The notes below the pieces were generated by a model that saw only the letters and a list, made by a program, of their open reading frames with translations, was not told where the DNA came from and searched no databases. The position numbers and the translations under genes are program-made. A DNA stretch of 12,139 bases from an uncultured Clostridia bacterium (GTDB lineage: Bacteria > Bacillota > Clostridia > Christensenellales > Aristaeellaceae). Where the stretch lies: contig CAKUAV010000093.1 in NCBI GenBank assembly GCA_934636425.1, positions 1 through 12,139 of the forward strand, read 5' to 3'. Shown in pieces: positions 1 to 5,907 of this stretch (its first letter is position 1; each line of letters begins with the position of its first letter).

Positions 1-384
1 CTCTTTATCCAGCTTGCGCCTGAGTATGACGCCGCCCTTTGTGCGGTCGGAAATCTTTTGAAGGACGGTTTTCTCGTCCATGTCGAGCGTCGAGGCGACT
101 GCATGGGCGAACGCCTGCGCGTCCGCGATCTTCCTCGGCGACGCACAGGCGGTGTAGGACGTCGCGCTGACCGCCAGCGCCACGCCGTTTCGATCGACAA
201 TCGCGCCGCGCTGCGGCCTGACCGCCGCCTCGCTCGTCCACTGCCGCTGCGCCCGCGCCTGCAATTCCTGCGCGCGCACCACCTGCAGATTGACCAGCTG
301 CGCCGACACGGCCAGCGCAACCGCCGCAAAAACCGCCATGCAGATGACGATTCGCTTTCGTATGACGGAGCCGGTCGCAATCAC
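1..384 (-). CDS. Class B penicillin-binding protein (FtsI/SpoVD-like), N-terminal part, truncated by window edge
   Basis: Transpeptidase of septal (FtsI/PBP2B) or spore-cortex (SpoVD) peptidoglycan synthesis, acting outside the membrane with FtsL. Only the first 128 residues lie in the window. They show a basic start (IRKR), one membrane segment at about residues 12-35, then the typical N-terminal PBP-dimer signature QRGAIVDRNGVALA at about 58-71. The catalytic SxxK, SxN and KTG motifs lie beyond the left edge. The start chosen is GTG at 384-382: an in-frame TGA lies at 393-391, and AGGGGGTGAT sits a few bases upstream as ribosome binding site. The ATG at 391-389 is in a wrong frame that gives no family similarity. 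The gene begins 24 bases after the ftsL-like stop, so it is co-transcribed with it. FtsI versus SpoVD cannot be decided because the C-terminal PASTA region, if any, is not visible. Confidence 0.88.
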   Translation of the reverse strand, partial: MIATGSVIRKRIVICMAVFAAVALAVSAQLVNLQVVRAQELQARAQRQWTSEAAVRPQRGAIVDRNGVALAVSATSYTACASPRKIADAQAFAHAVASTLDMDEKTVLQKISDRTKGGVILRRKLDKE

Positions 385-408
385 GCTCCATCACCCCCTG
401 CGCTTTCG

Positions 409-798
409 TCAGGGCGTACCGGTCAAACGGGAATCGCACACGGCCACAGCCGCGTCCTCCTGCGCGGAGACGACGCGGATGCGCTCATCCGTGGGATAGC
501 TCATGCCCAGCCGTCCGGTGGCCTCGTCGCGCACGCGAGCGGGATCCAGGCGGGCGGCCAGCTGTATGCTGAGCTGCTGGCCGGTGCGCTGCTCCTCCGC
601 GATGGCGTTCATCAGCCGGTCGATCTCCTTTGCGCCGGCCGAAACGGCGGCCAGCCGGCTGATGTAGACGAACAGACACGCCACCAGCAGTATAAGCGGC
701 ACGATCAGCCGCCCCAGCTGTCTGCGGCCGCGCGCGCGGCTGTTTGCGCCCCGGCGCGCCTGCCCCCGATAGACCATGTCAGCGCCTGCTGTCGTCAT
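409..798 (-). CDS. ftsL: FtsL-like cell-division protein
   Basis: Small bitopic division protein that bridges the FtsQ/DivIB-FtsB/DivIC complex and the septal PBP. The 129-residue product has a basic cytoplasmic part (residues 10-30, rich in Arg), one membrane segment at about 30-47, and a predicted coiled coil at about 50-85 rich in Ala, Glu and Gln. It ends in a conserved-looking region (ARVRDEATGRLGMSYPTDE, 87-105) of the kind found in FtsL/DivIC proteins. FtsL is poorly conserved in sequence, so the call rests on this architecture, the size and the position between mraZ and a class B PBP. The ATG at 798 has AGGGAGGA about nine bases upstream. An in-frame ATG at residue 8 is a less likely alternative start. 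It follows mraZ after 33 bases, where rsmH would normally be found. Confidence 0.8.
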   Translation of the reverse strand: MTTAGADMVYRGQARRGANSRARGRRQLGRLIVPLILLVACLFVYISRLAAVSAGAKEIDRLMNAIAEEQRTGQQLSIQLAARLDPARVRDEATGRLGMSYPTDERIRVVSAQEDAAVAVCDSRLTGTP

Positions 799-831
799 GT
801 ATATTCGTCCTCCCTTCCCGTCAGAACGCCG

Positions 832-1293
832 CTATACCGGCGCGTGATAATACTGACCGTTGACATAATTGAGCAGATCGTCGATCGACTGCTCGGAGAC
901 GTCGGACTCGCGCAGATAGCGCTCCTCGTCCCAGATTTCGAGATAGCCGCCCATGCCGACAAAGCGAATCGCCTTGTCCATGCCCACTTTGGCGCGCAGC
1001 GTGGCGGGCAGCAGCACGCGGCCCTGATTGTCCAGCTCGCAGCCGGAAAAGGAATTGCCGGTGATCAGGCGCACATAGCGCGTGCCCATGATGTCCGATT
1101 CCGGAATTTTGGCCAGCTGCTCGCACTTTTCATTCCATTTGGCCTTTGGATAGAGCGCAATGGCGGCGAACTGATTGTTGAGGCCGATTGTGAAGCCGTC
1201 CGCCAGCGCCTCTCTGAACGCGGCGGGTATGGTGACGCGGCCTTTGGGATCAATCGTATGCGCAAAATTGCCCGCAAATTCAACGCCCGCCAT
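832..1293 (-). CDS. mraZ: MraZ, transcriptional regulator of the division and cell-wall cluster
   Basis: DNA-binding protein of the SpoVT/AbrB fold that forms a ring-shaped oligomer and regulates its own dcw operon. The 153-residue product carries the two expected half-repeats. The first is AHTIDPKGRVTIPAAFREAL (11-30) and the second is CELDNQGRVLLPATLRAK (85-102), each with the DxxGR(V) motif. Length matches the family (about 140-155). The frame is open further upstream to 1401, but I place the start at the ATG at 1293-1291. Family members begin a few residues before the first repeat, a G-rich Shine-Dalgarno-like run lies just upstream, and the promoter (-10 at 1333-1328) lies inside the longer frame. 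It is the first gene of an operon with the ftsL-like gene and the PBP. GKGGN boxes over the promoter suggest autoregulation. Confidence 0.95.
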   Translation of the reverse strand: MAGVEFAGNFAHTIDPKGRVTIPAAFREALADGFTIGLNNQFAAIALYPKAKWNEKCEQLAKIPESDIMGTRYVRLITGNSFSGCELDNQGRVLLPATLRAKVGMDKAIRFVGMGGYLEIWDEERYLRESDVSEQSIDDLLNYVNGQYYHAPV

Positions 1294-1322
1294 CGCCCCC
1301 ACCCCCCAGCATCTCAATCTGT

Positions 1323-1357
1323 TCCACATTATACCACATTCATCCCCAATTTGCCAC
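1323..1357 (-). promoter_or_regulatory. mraZ promoter overlapped by MraZ-box direct repeats
   Basis: On the minus strand a perfect TATAAT (1333-1328) is preceded by TGG, giving an extended -10 (TGnTATAAT). A weak -35, TGGCAA (1356-1351), lies 17 bases upstream. Four pentamers repeat at an exact 10-base period: GTGGC (1357-1353), GGGGA (1347-1343), GTGGT (1337-1333) and GTGGA (1327-1323). MraZ is known to bind tandem short G-rich repeats of this sort separated by 5-base spacers, upstream of its own gene. The boxes cover -35, spacer and -10, which fits repression by occlusion. A further GGGGA at 1365-1361 is out of phase (8 bases). The predicted 5' leader is under 35 bases. Operator function is inferred. 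Confidence 0.8.
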
Positions 1358-1793
1358 TGTTCCCCTAAAATTTTATAAAAATTGTCATATCTCCGAAGCA
1401 AAGCACAACCGTTCGAGCCCGTGCCGAAACGCGCATGAAAAGCGGTATATTTCGTCGTATTTATGCACGATTTTCGCTGTATTCTGTATATTGATGCGTT
1501 TTGTCATGCCGCGAATCTGTCCCAAACGCGCAATGTCCGCGCCTGCGTTTATTCCGGCAAAAAGGGACGGTTCTCCACTGCGGCCGGAGCCGGACGCGCA
1601 CAGAGCCGCGCGCTTTCCAGCATCCGCCCCGGCGGCTCTTAAGCGCGAAAGAACGACTTGCCTTGTGGGTCGAAATCAGGGACGCTCTCCCACCCCGCAG
1701 AAACCGCGCCTGCGACAGTTTGCCCCGGCGCGGCGCGCGTCATGCCCGGTTTTTCAGTTTTGGCGAGCCAAAATGCGGCGTTTTTTTGCAAAA

Positions 1794-1814
1794 GCGCGTG
1801 AAAATTCGCGCGCC
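1794..1814. repeat. Short hairpin repeat, copy 1
   Basis: A 21-base element with a GCGCG / CGCGC stem and an A/T-rich loop (TGAAAATT). It matches the element at 2013-2033 at 20 of 21 positions, the one difference being T against A in the loop. It is immediately followed by the palindromic repeat at 1818. No function is evident; it may be part of a larger dispersed repeat unit. Confidence 0.55.
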
Positions 1815-1817
1815 CAG

Positions 1818-1867
1818 ATTGTCTGAAAACCTTCGGAGAGCTTGAGAGGATCGAAACTCTCTCGAAT
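1818..1867. repeat. Palindromic dispersed repeat, copy A
   Basis: The first 40 bases (1818-1857) align with the last 40 bases of the window (12100-12139), sharing the core GAAAA(A)CCTTCGG followed by RGAGCTYGARAGG, with one-base gaps near the start. In this copy the arm GAGAGCTTGAGAG (1836-1848) is followed after a short loop by an approximate reverse complement ending in GAATTCTC (to 1872), so the unit can fold into an imperfect hairpin. Two intergenic copies in 12 kb suggest a REP-like or MITE-like family dispersed in this genome; that is inference. Confidence 0.6.
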
Positions 1868-2012
1868 TCTCACCAGCAGCGTGTACGATGGAGCGGAACG
1901 ACTTTTTGCGGCGGAAAGTCCCGTTTCCAGAGCAAAAACCGGAGAGGGCGGCATACGGCGGGGCGCTTGCATATCCGTTCACCGGCTTGTTGAGAGCTTT
2001 TTGAGAGGCTGA

Positions 2013-2033
2013 GCGCGTGAAAAATCGCGCGCC
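2013..2033. repeat. Short hairpin repeat, copy 2
   Basis: Second copy of the GCGCG...CGCGC hairpin described at 1794-1814, with loop TGAAAAAT. It is preceded by TTGAGAGCTTTTTGAGAGG, which recalls the GAGAGCTTGAGAGG core of the neighbouring palindromic repeat, so both elements may derive from one duplicated composite unit. The A/T-rich run that follows (2036-2046) is not a convincing terminator for any gene. Confidence 0.5.
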
Positions 2034-2067
2034 GAAATATTTTTTCGCTGCCGAAAGAAGCTGCAAA

Positions 2068-2103
2068 TAAAAAAACGTCCGCGATCAAATGCTCGCAAGA
2101 CGT
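2068..2103 (-). terminator. Rho-independent terminator after the metallophosphoesterase gene
   Basis: Read on the minus strand, an ACGTC...GACGT outer stem (2103-2099 with 2079-2075) and a TCGC/GCGA inner stem enclose an A/T-rich loop. The hairpin is followed directly by a run of seven T, then ATTT. It starts 19 bases after the stop codon of the gene at 2122-2817. This marks the end of the minus-strand unit upstream of it. Confidence 0.85.
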
Positions 2104-2121
2104 TCGTCAATATTATATTGT

Positions 2122-2817
2122 TCAGTCATCCGGCAGGCGATAGAGCTTGAAGCCCAGCCCGTCGCAGGAAACCTGATGGAAGCGGACGCCCTCATGCTCT
2201 CCGCGGAAAGCGCTCCTGAGCGCCGCGCCGTGCAGATGGCCGTAGACCAGATCGCGCACGCCGTACCGCTTCAAGAGCGCGACCCATTCGGTATCGCGGC
2301 AGGCGTCGGTCAGCGGCGGATAGTGCATCATGGCGATGATCGGCCGCCCGTCAGCCTTGCGCTGCGCCTGCGAAAGCGTCATGTCCATGCGCAGCAGCTC
2401 GCGGCGATAGATGCGCTCATCGTCCTCGGTAGTCTGCTCGCCGGGCAGCGTCCAGCCGCGCGTGCCGCAGAACACGACGTCGTCCAGCGCGACGCAGTCG
2501 TTCTGTATGGCGTACATGCCCTCGGGCAGCGCGTCGCGCACGCGCCCTATGCCGCTCCACCAGAAATCGTGATTGCCGCGCAGTATGATCTTGCGCCCGG
2601 GCAGCGCGCCCACCGCCCGCAAATCGGGCTTCGCGTCCTCCAGAGTCATCGCCCAGCTCAGATCGCCCGGCAGCAGCACGACGTCTTGATCGGTCACGCG
2701 GGCGTTCCAGTCGGCGCTGATCTTTTCAAAATGATCCTTCCAGTGCTCGCCGAAAACGTCCATGGGCTTGGTATCGCCGCCCGGAAGGTGCAGATCAGAA
2801 ATCGCAAAGACCGCCAT
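2122..2817 (-). CDS. Calcineurin-like metallophosphoesterase (predicted phosphohydrolase)
   Basis: Cytoplasmic dinuclear-metal phosphoesterase; substrate unknown. The 231-residue protein has all metal-binding motifs of the family in order: DLH (D8, H10), GD (G51, D52), GNHD (81-84), a histidine in MMHYPP (H165) and GHLH (193-196). The whole chain looks like the small single-domain bacterial phosphohydrolases annotated only as predicted phosphohydrolase (COG1768-like, recalled from memory). There is no signal peptide. The ATG at 2817 has GGAGGGG seven bases upstream. The gene follows the zinc-ribbon gene by 35 bases and is the last of its unit, with a terminator right after the stop. The narrow specificity (nucleotide, phospholipid or protein phosphate) cannot be told from sequence. 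Confidence 0.92.
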   Translation of the reverse strand: MAVFAISDLHLPGGDTKPMDVFGEHWKDHFEKISADWNARVTDQDVVLLPGDLSWAMTLEDAKPDLRAVGALPGRKIILRGNHDFWWSGIGRVRDALPEGMYAIQNDCVALDDVVFCGTRGWTLPGEQTTEDDERIYRRELLRMDMTLSQAQRKADGRPIIAMMHYPPLTDACRDTEWVALLKRYGVRDLVYGHLHGAALRSAFRGEHEGVRFHQVSCDGLGFKLYRLPDD

Positions 2818-2852
2818 GCCGCACCCCTCCGTTCGTCAATCGCGCCTCTCGC

Positions 2853-3296
2853 TTATTCGTCCATATCGTCTTCGTCTTCCTTGTCCTCGTCCTCGGCCAG
2901 GGCTTCCTTGCTGACGACCTCGCTGTCCTCTTCTTCTTCCTCTTCGTCCTCGTCGTCCTTGAACTCGCCCTCGGCGTCAAACTGGCTGGCCATGTCGTCG
3001 TCCACGATGTCCAGCTCGATTTCGTCCATCGTGCTGACGCTGTCGATCTCGATGTTCGCGCTCTCCGGCACGATCGAATCGTCGCTGCCGGTCGAGGAAC
3101 GGCGGTTCATTTCCTTCAGGCAGAACATGCACAGATCGCTGCCCGCGACCGCCGGATGCTCGCCGCACTCGGAGCACATCTCGGGCGTGTCGACCGCGTC
3201 GTGCTCGCCCTTCACTTCCTTGCGGCAGACCGTACAGAGCGTGCCGCCATCCAATATGTAATTCAAATCGCAGCGGGGGCATTTCACCAGAGCCAT
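2853..3296 (-). CDS. Double zinc-ribbon protein with long acidic tail, function unknown
   Basis: I do not recognise a named family. The 147-residue protein has four CxxC knuckles: C6/C9, C21/C24, C41/C44 and C56/C59. Paired, they would form two zinc ribbons in the first 60 residues (starts MALVKCPRCDLNYILDGG). From about residue 70 the chain becomes strongly acidic, with a nearly pure Asp/Glu run at 114-124 and an acidic end, and it is probably disordered. There is no membrane segment or signal. The ATG at 3296 has AAAGGATG nine bases upstream. A 15-base perfect hairpin (GCGCTC-TTG-GAGCGC, 3351-3365) lies in the putative 5' leader. It precedes the metallophosphoesterase gene by 35 bases and is probably co-transcribed with it. 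Acidic tails of this kind can mimic nucleic acid or bind basic proteins; a role in RNA polymerase or ribosome binding is possible but unsupported. Confidence 0.85.
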   Translation of the reverse strand: MALVKCPRCDLNYILDGGTLCTVCRKEVKGEHDAVDTPEMCSECGEHPAVAGSDLCMFCLKEMNRRSSTGSDDSIVPESANIEIDSVSTMDEIELDIVDDDMASQFDAEGEFKDDEDEEEEEEDSEVVSKEALAEDEDKEDEDDMDE

Positions 3297-3451
3297 TTGT
3301 CATCATCCTTTCAAAATGTGAGCTTCGCGTCCGTTCTCTATCCGATTCACGCGCTCTTGGAGCGCCGATAAAACCGAGTTATTGCATAAACGGCAGTAAA
3401 TATCATACACAAAGTGCGCAATGATAAAACCACATATAACGCATTTTCCGG

Positions 3452-4429
3452 TTAATTGTTTGTTATTTCCAATCTGTAGCGCCGCATCCACATTATGCGC
3501 CGCCCGCCGGCGTTTTCCACACACCAGCGCGAGGCGAAATTCTCATCGTCGATCACGCCGGCCTCTATCCGAAAGCCCCTGCCTTCGCGCACGGTCAGAT
3601 CGGCCAGCGCCGCCGTCACGCCCCTGCGCTGCCAGGCCTGCGCCACCTGAGCTGTGGCCGCGCGGAGTATGCGCCTTTCCCGATCGCACAATGTGAGAAT
3701 ATAGCCGATCGCCTCGTCGCCCCGCAGCGCAATCGCCGTCGTTTCCGGCGACCAGGCGCTTCCCAGCGCGCGGAGCGATTCATAAAACGCGCGCCCGCCC
3801 ATGCCCAAAAGCGGCTCCTTTTGCGCAAGGCGCGCCATGGCCGAACAGGCCGCGCCCAGGCCCATCGAGCGCACGCTCACCACGCGATAGCCAAAGCGCC
3901 TGATCGATTCCCGCGCCGCCCGCGCATAGCGCTCGGCCGGAAAGCGCGCTTCATCCAGCGCGTAGAGCGACGATGCGCCCGCAATGAAAAAGCCATGTTT
4001 TTGCAAGAGTTCATCCCAGAACGGCAAAACGTCCATCGAAAAGCAGGACGCCTGCTCTCCAAGCCTGCCGACCGCCAGCCCGCCGTCGGTATCGAACAAA
4101 AGCGGGCTCACCGGAGCGGCGACGCGCCGCGCGCCCCAATGCCTTTGCAGGGCGATCAGCTCGGTCAGCAGCGCGTCGGCGGCGGCTTTGTCGTCGGCGA
4201 ACGGCGTTGAAAGAAAGCCGTCCTCCCCGAACGCGCCGGTCATCGCGCAGGCCGCGCCGGTCTTTCCCTCACGCATAAGGAATGCCGCGCGATCGGCCTT
4301 CATGAGCGGCGAGCGCTCAAAAAAGCGCCATCCCGACGGAAGGCGCAGGCCGCTTCTCGCGGCGATTTCAGCAAGACAGCGTTCGAACGCGATTTTCTGC
4401 ATCCAAAGCGGCGGTTTCAGCAGGCTCAT
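3452..4429 (-). CDS. GNAT-like acyltransferase domain protein, function unknown
   Basis: The protein has 325 residues with no clear membrane segment. The C-terminal half (about 195-320) resembles a GNAT acetyltransferase fold. A strand-like segment TTAIALRGDEAIGYILTLCDRERRILRAATAQVAQAWQRRGVTAAL at about 234-279 (quoted in parts: GDEAIGYILTL, then QRRGVTAAL as the acetyl-CoA loop) is followed by a helix, then NFASRWCVENAGGRRIMWMRRYRL near the end. That end resembles the usual N-x-x-S-x-x-x-x-x-x-x-G(F/R) GNAT tail. The N-terminal half may be a second, degenerate GNAT-like domain. The ATG at 4429 overlaps the stop of the preceding UDG-family gene by four bases (ATGA), implying translational coupling. 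The substrate is unknown. The assignment is moderate because the acetyl-CoA motif is weak. Confidence 0.7.
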   Translation of the reverse strand: MSLLKPPLWMQKIAFERCLAEIAARSGLRLPSGWRFFERSPLMKADRAAFLMREGKTGAACAMTGAFGEDGFLSTPFADDKAAADALLTELIALQRHWGARRVAAPVSPLLFDTDGGLAVGRLGEQASCFSMDVLPFWDELLQKHGFFIAGASSLYALDEARFPAERYARAARESIRRFGYRVVSVRSMGLGAACSAMARLAQKEPLLGMGGRAFYESLRALGSAWSPETTAIALRGDEAIGYILTLCDRERRILRAATAQVAQAWQRRGVTAALADLTVREGRGFRIEAGVIDDENFASRWCVENAGGRRIMWMRRYRLEITNN

Positions 4430-5001
4430 TGCGGAAAATTCTCCCTGAAAAACGCGCCCAGCCGCACGACGTCCTCCTCATAGACGCCCTTGAGCGCGCG
4501 ATTGTAAATGATCGAGGCGGGATGATAGAGCGGATAGAGCCGCCGCCCTTCCCAGCTCTGCCACTGCCCGTGCAGCGCGCCGATCGTCGCCTGGCGGCCG
4601 AGAAGCGCGCGCAGCGGCACGTTGCCCAGCGTCACGACGACCTCTGGATCGACCAGCGCCAGCTCGCGCCTGAGAAAGGGCAGCCCCAGGCTGATCTCCT
4701 CCTGTGTGGGCGCGCGGTTGACCGTGTTGCCCGCCGCCGACCGCTTCACCGGGCGATACTTCACCGTGTTGGTGATGTACAGTTCGGCGCGGTTCATACC
4801 GGAGAGCGCCAGAAAATCGTCGAGATTTTTGCCCGCCTTGCCCACGAACGGCCGTCCCTGCAGGCTTTCCTGTTCTCCGGGCGCTTCGCCGATCAGCGCA
4901 ATGCGCGCGCGCAGCGGCCCCTCGCCGAAAACCAGCACCTTCTGCTCATCGACATACAGCTTCTGAAAAAACGCCGTCATTTCGGCGCGCAGCTTTTCCA
5001 T
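4426..5001 (-). CDS. Uracil-DNA glycosylase superfamily protein without iron-sulfur cysteines
   Basis: Predicted base-excision repair glycosylase of 191 residues, related to family 4/5 UDGs. Motif A is GEAPGEQE (38-45), followed by GRPFVGKAGKNLD (49-61). Motif B is HPAS (160-163) in LYPLYHPASIIYNR, and the central strand VVVTLGN is at 121-127. It contains no cysteine at all. Where family 4 proteins have a cluster-ligand Cys in N-V-x-K-C-R-P, this one has NTVKYRP with Tyr82, and the N-terminal CxxC is missing, so it should not bind a [4Fe-4S] cluster. An insertion (RSAAGNTVNR, about 87-96) follows. The ATG at 5001 has GGGGGA eight bases upstream and lies three bases after the stop of the neighbouring family-4 UDG. 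The stop overlaps the GNAT gene. Activity on uracil or another base is likely but not proven by sequence. Confidence 0.85.
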   Translation of the reverse strand: MEKLRAEMTAFFQKLYVDEQKVLVFGEGPLRARIALIGEAPGEQESLQGRPFVGKAGKNLDDFLALSGMNRAELYITNTVKYRPVKRSAAGNTVNRAPTQEEISLGLPFLRRELALVDPEVVVTLGNVPLRALLGRQATIGALHGQWQSWEGRRLYPLYHPASIIYNRALKGVYEEDVVRLGAFFRENFPQ

Positions 5002-5004
5002 ACG

Positions 5005-5568
5005 TCAATCCCCCGCCAGTTCGTGAATCTTTTCGCGAACGGCCTTGAAATCCTCCCATGCCGGGCGCTTGAGCGTCTCGTCGCGCAAAAGCGCAGAGGG
5101 ATGATAGGTCGGCATGAACCACACGCCCTTTTTCTCCACCCAGCGGCCGCGGTCGCGCGTCACGCGGAACTGATCGCCCAGCACCGCCCTGCCGGCCGTC
5201 GAGCCGAGCAAGACGATGATTTTCGGCCGCACCAGCGCCACCTGCGCGCGCAGAAAGCCCTTGCACGCATCCATCTCCTCGGGCGTGGGCGTGCGGTTCT
5301 GCGGCGGGCGGCACTTTATGACATTGCAGATGTACGTCTCCGTGCGCTCCATGCCGATCGAGTGAATCATCTTTGTCAGCAGCTCGCCGGCGCGTCCCAC
5401 AAACGGACGCCCCAGCCGATCCTCGTCCGCGCCGGGCCCCTCGCCGACGAACATGACCATCGCGTTCGGATCGCCCTCGCCGGGCACGACGCGGCTGCAT
5501 CCCGCCCTCAGACCGCAGGCCTGACAGGCAGAAATGCGCTCCATCAGTTCCGCCCAGGAAATAGTCAC
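5005..5568 (-). CDS. Family 4 uracil-DNA glycosylase (iron-sulfur)
   Basis: Removes uracil from DNA in base-excision repair. The 187-residue protein shows the family-4 hallmarks. The cluster ligands are CQAC (C15, C18), C86 in NVIKCRP and C102 after a 15-residue gap. Motif A is GEGPGADED (42-50), followed by GRPFVGRAG, with IIVLLGS at 117-123 and motif B HPSALLR at 156-162. Two further cysteines (C24, C81) are present. The start is GTG at 5568-5566, with GGAGGGG seven bases upstream. It is the second gene of the unit that begins with the small membrane protein gene (33-base gap), and it is followed after three bases by its cysteine-free paralogue. The pair probably arose by an ancient duplication, given how far the two sequences have diverged. 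Confidence 0.93.
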   Translation of the reverse strand: MTISWAELMERISACQACGLRAGCSRVVPGEGDPNAMVMFVGEGPGADEDRLGRPFVGRAGELLTKMIHSIGMERTETYICNVIKCRPPQNRTPTPEEMDACKGFLRAQVALVRPKIIVLLGSTAGRAVLGDQFRVTRDRGRWVEKKGVWFMPTYHPSALLRDETLKRPAWEDFKAVREKIHELAGD

Positions 5569-5601
5569 GCTGTTCCCCTCCGTTCACACACAGGGAGTAT
5601 G

Positions 5602-5817
5602 TCACTCAAACGCGTTGATAATCGGGTTTTTCAGATTGTCAATCACCTGCGGCAGATCGCCCCGCAGCCAGGTGATCAGCGTCGTCAGCAGCACCACGCA
5701 GGCCAGTATCACAAAAAACGAGATCACGATGCCGACAAAATCGCCCATGCCGGCCAGCACCATGAAGCGCGTGCGGCGGCGATTGGCTTCCTTCTTCGTA
5801 TATCCTCGTCTGCCCAT
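5602..5817 (-). CDS. Small single-pass membrane protein, function unknown
   Basis: 71 residues. A basic N-terminus (MGRRGYTKKEANRRRTR) is followed by a hydrophobic stretch at about 25-48 (GDFVGIVISFFVILACVVLLTTL in part), then a short soluble tail with WLRGDLPQVIDNLKNPIINAFE. The positive-inside rule places the N-terminus in the cytoplasm. The ATG at 5817 has a strong GGAGGAGA a few bases upstream, and a promoter can be seen about 35-60 bases further up, so it is very likely expressed. It opens the unit with the two UDG-family genes. I do not recognise the family, and no link with DNA repair can be argued beyond the shared transcript. Confidence 0.8.
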   Translation of the reverse strand: MGRRGYTKKEANRRRTRFMVLAGMGDFVGIVISFFVILACVVLLTTLITWLRGDLPQVIDNLKNPIINAFE

Positions 5818-5851
5818 GTTCTCTCCTCCTTCGCGAGGGGACTTTCTCTTT

Positions 5852-5879
5852 ATTGTATCTCATTTGCGCCGAAATGCAA
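5852..5879 (-). promoter_or_regulatory. Sigma-A-like promoter for the membrane protein-UDG-UDG-GNAT unit
   Basis: On the minus strand, TTGCAT (5879-5874), a 16-base spacer and TACAAT (5857-5852) lie between the trmL stop and the start codon at 5817. The -10 matches 5 of 6 bases and the -35 only 3 of 6. The predicted leader is about 28 bases and includes the GGAGGAGA ribosome binding site. Confidence 0.6.
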
Positions 5880-5907
5880 TGGAAAAATGCGGGTTTTAGC
5901 GTTATTT

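Larger units (their letters stand above)
1358..2067. other. Gene-free stretch rich in small repeats and hairpins
   Basis: About 700 bases lie between the mraZ promoter and the terminator of the metallophosphoesterase gene. The short open frames here on both strands are Arg/Ala/Ser-rich, lack recognisable motifs or convincing ribosome binding sites, and I do not call any of them. What can be seen: two near-identical GCGCG...CGCGC hairpins (1794-1814, 2013-2033); a copy of a palindromic dispersed repeat (1818-1867); a short TTTTGGC/GCCAAAA inverted repeat near 1758-1775; runs of T at 1781-1787 and A/T around 2036-2046; and AAAAAGGGACGGTTCTCC at 1559-1576, which resembles a short motif I associate with dispersed repeats in Firmicutes. 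It could be a graveyard of small repeats or hold an unrecognised small RNA. No tRNA or rRNA signature was found. Confidence 0.5.

Noticed and set aside
58..1368. Plus-strand open frame opposite the PBP, ftsL and mraZ genes
   Set aside because: Antisense to three recognised genes of the division cluster and has no recognisable domain.
1409..1424. GTTCGAGCCC resembling a tRNA T-loop
   Set aside because: The flanking bases cannot pair as a T stem, and no anticodon or acceptor arms are present.
1740..2066. Minus-strand 108-codon frame in the repeat-rich island, containing GARFFTR and GARIFTR
   Set aside because: The repeated peptide only reflects the duplicated hairpin element. There is no good ribosome binding site and no known family.
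3297..3451. Promoter for the zinc-ribbon gene (TATGAT near 3407-3412 on the minus strand)
   Set aside because: No acceptable -35 at 16-18 bases. A promoter is plausible in this 155-base gap, but I could not support an exact site.
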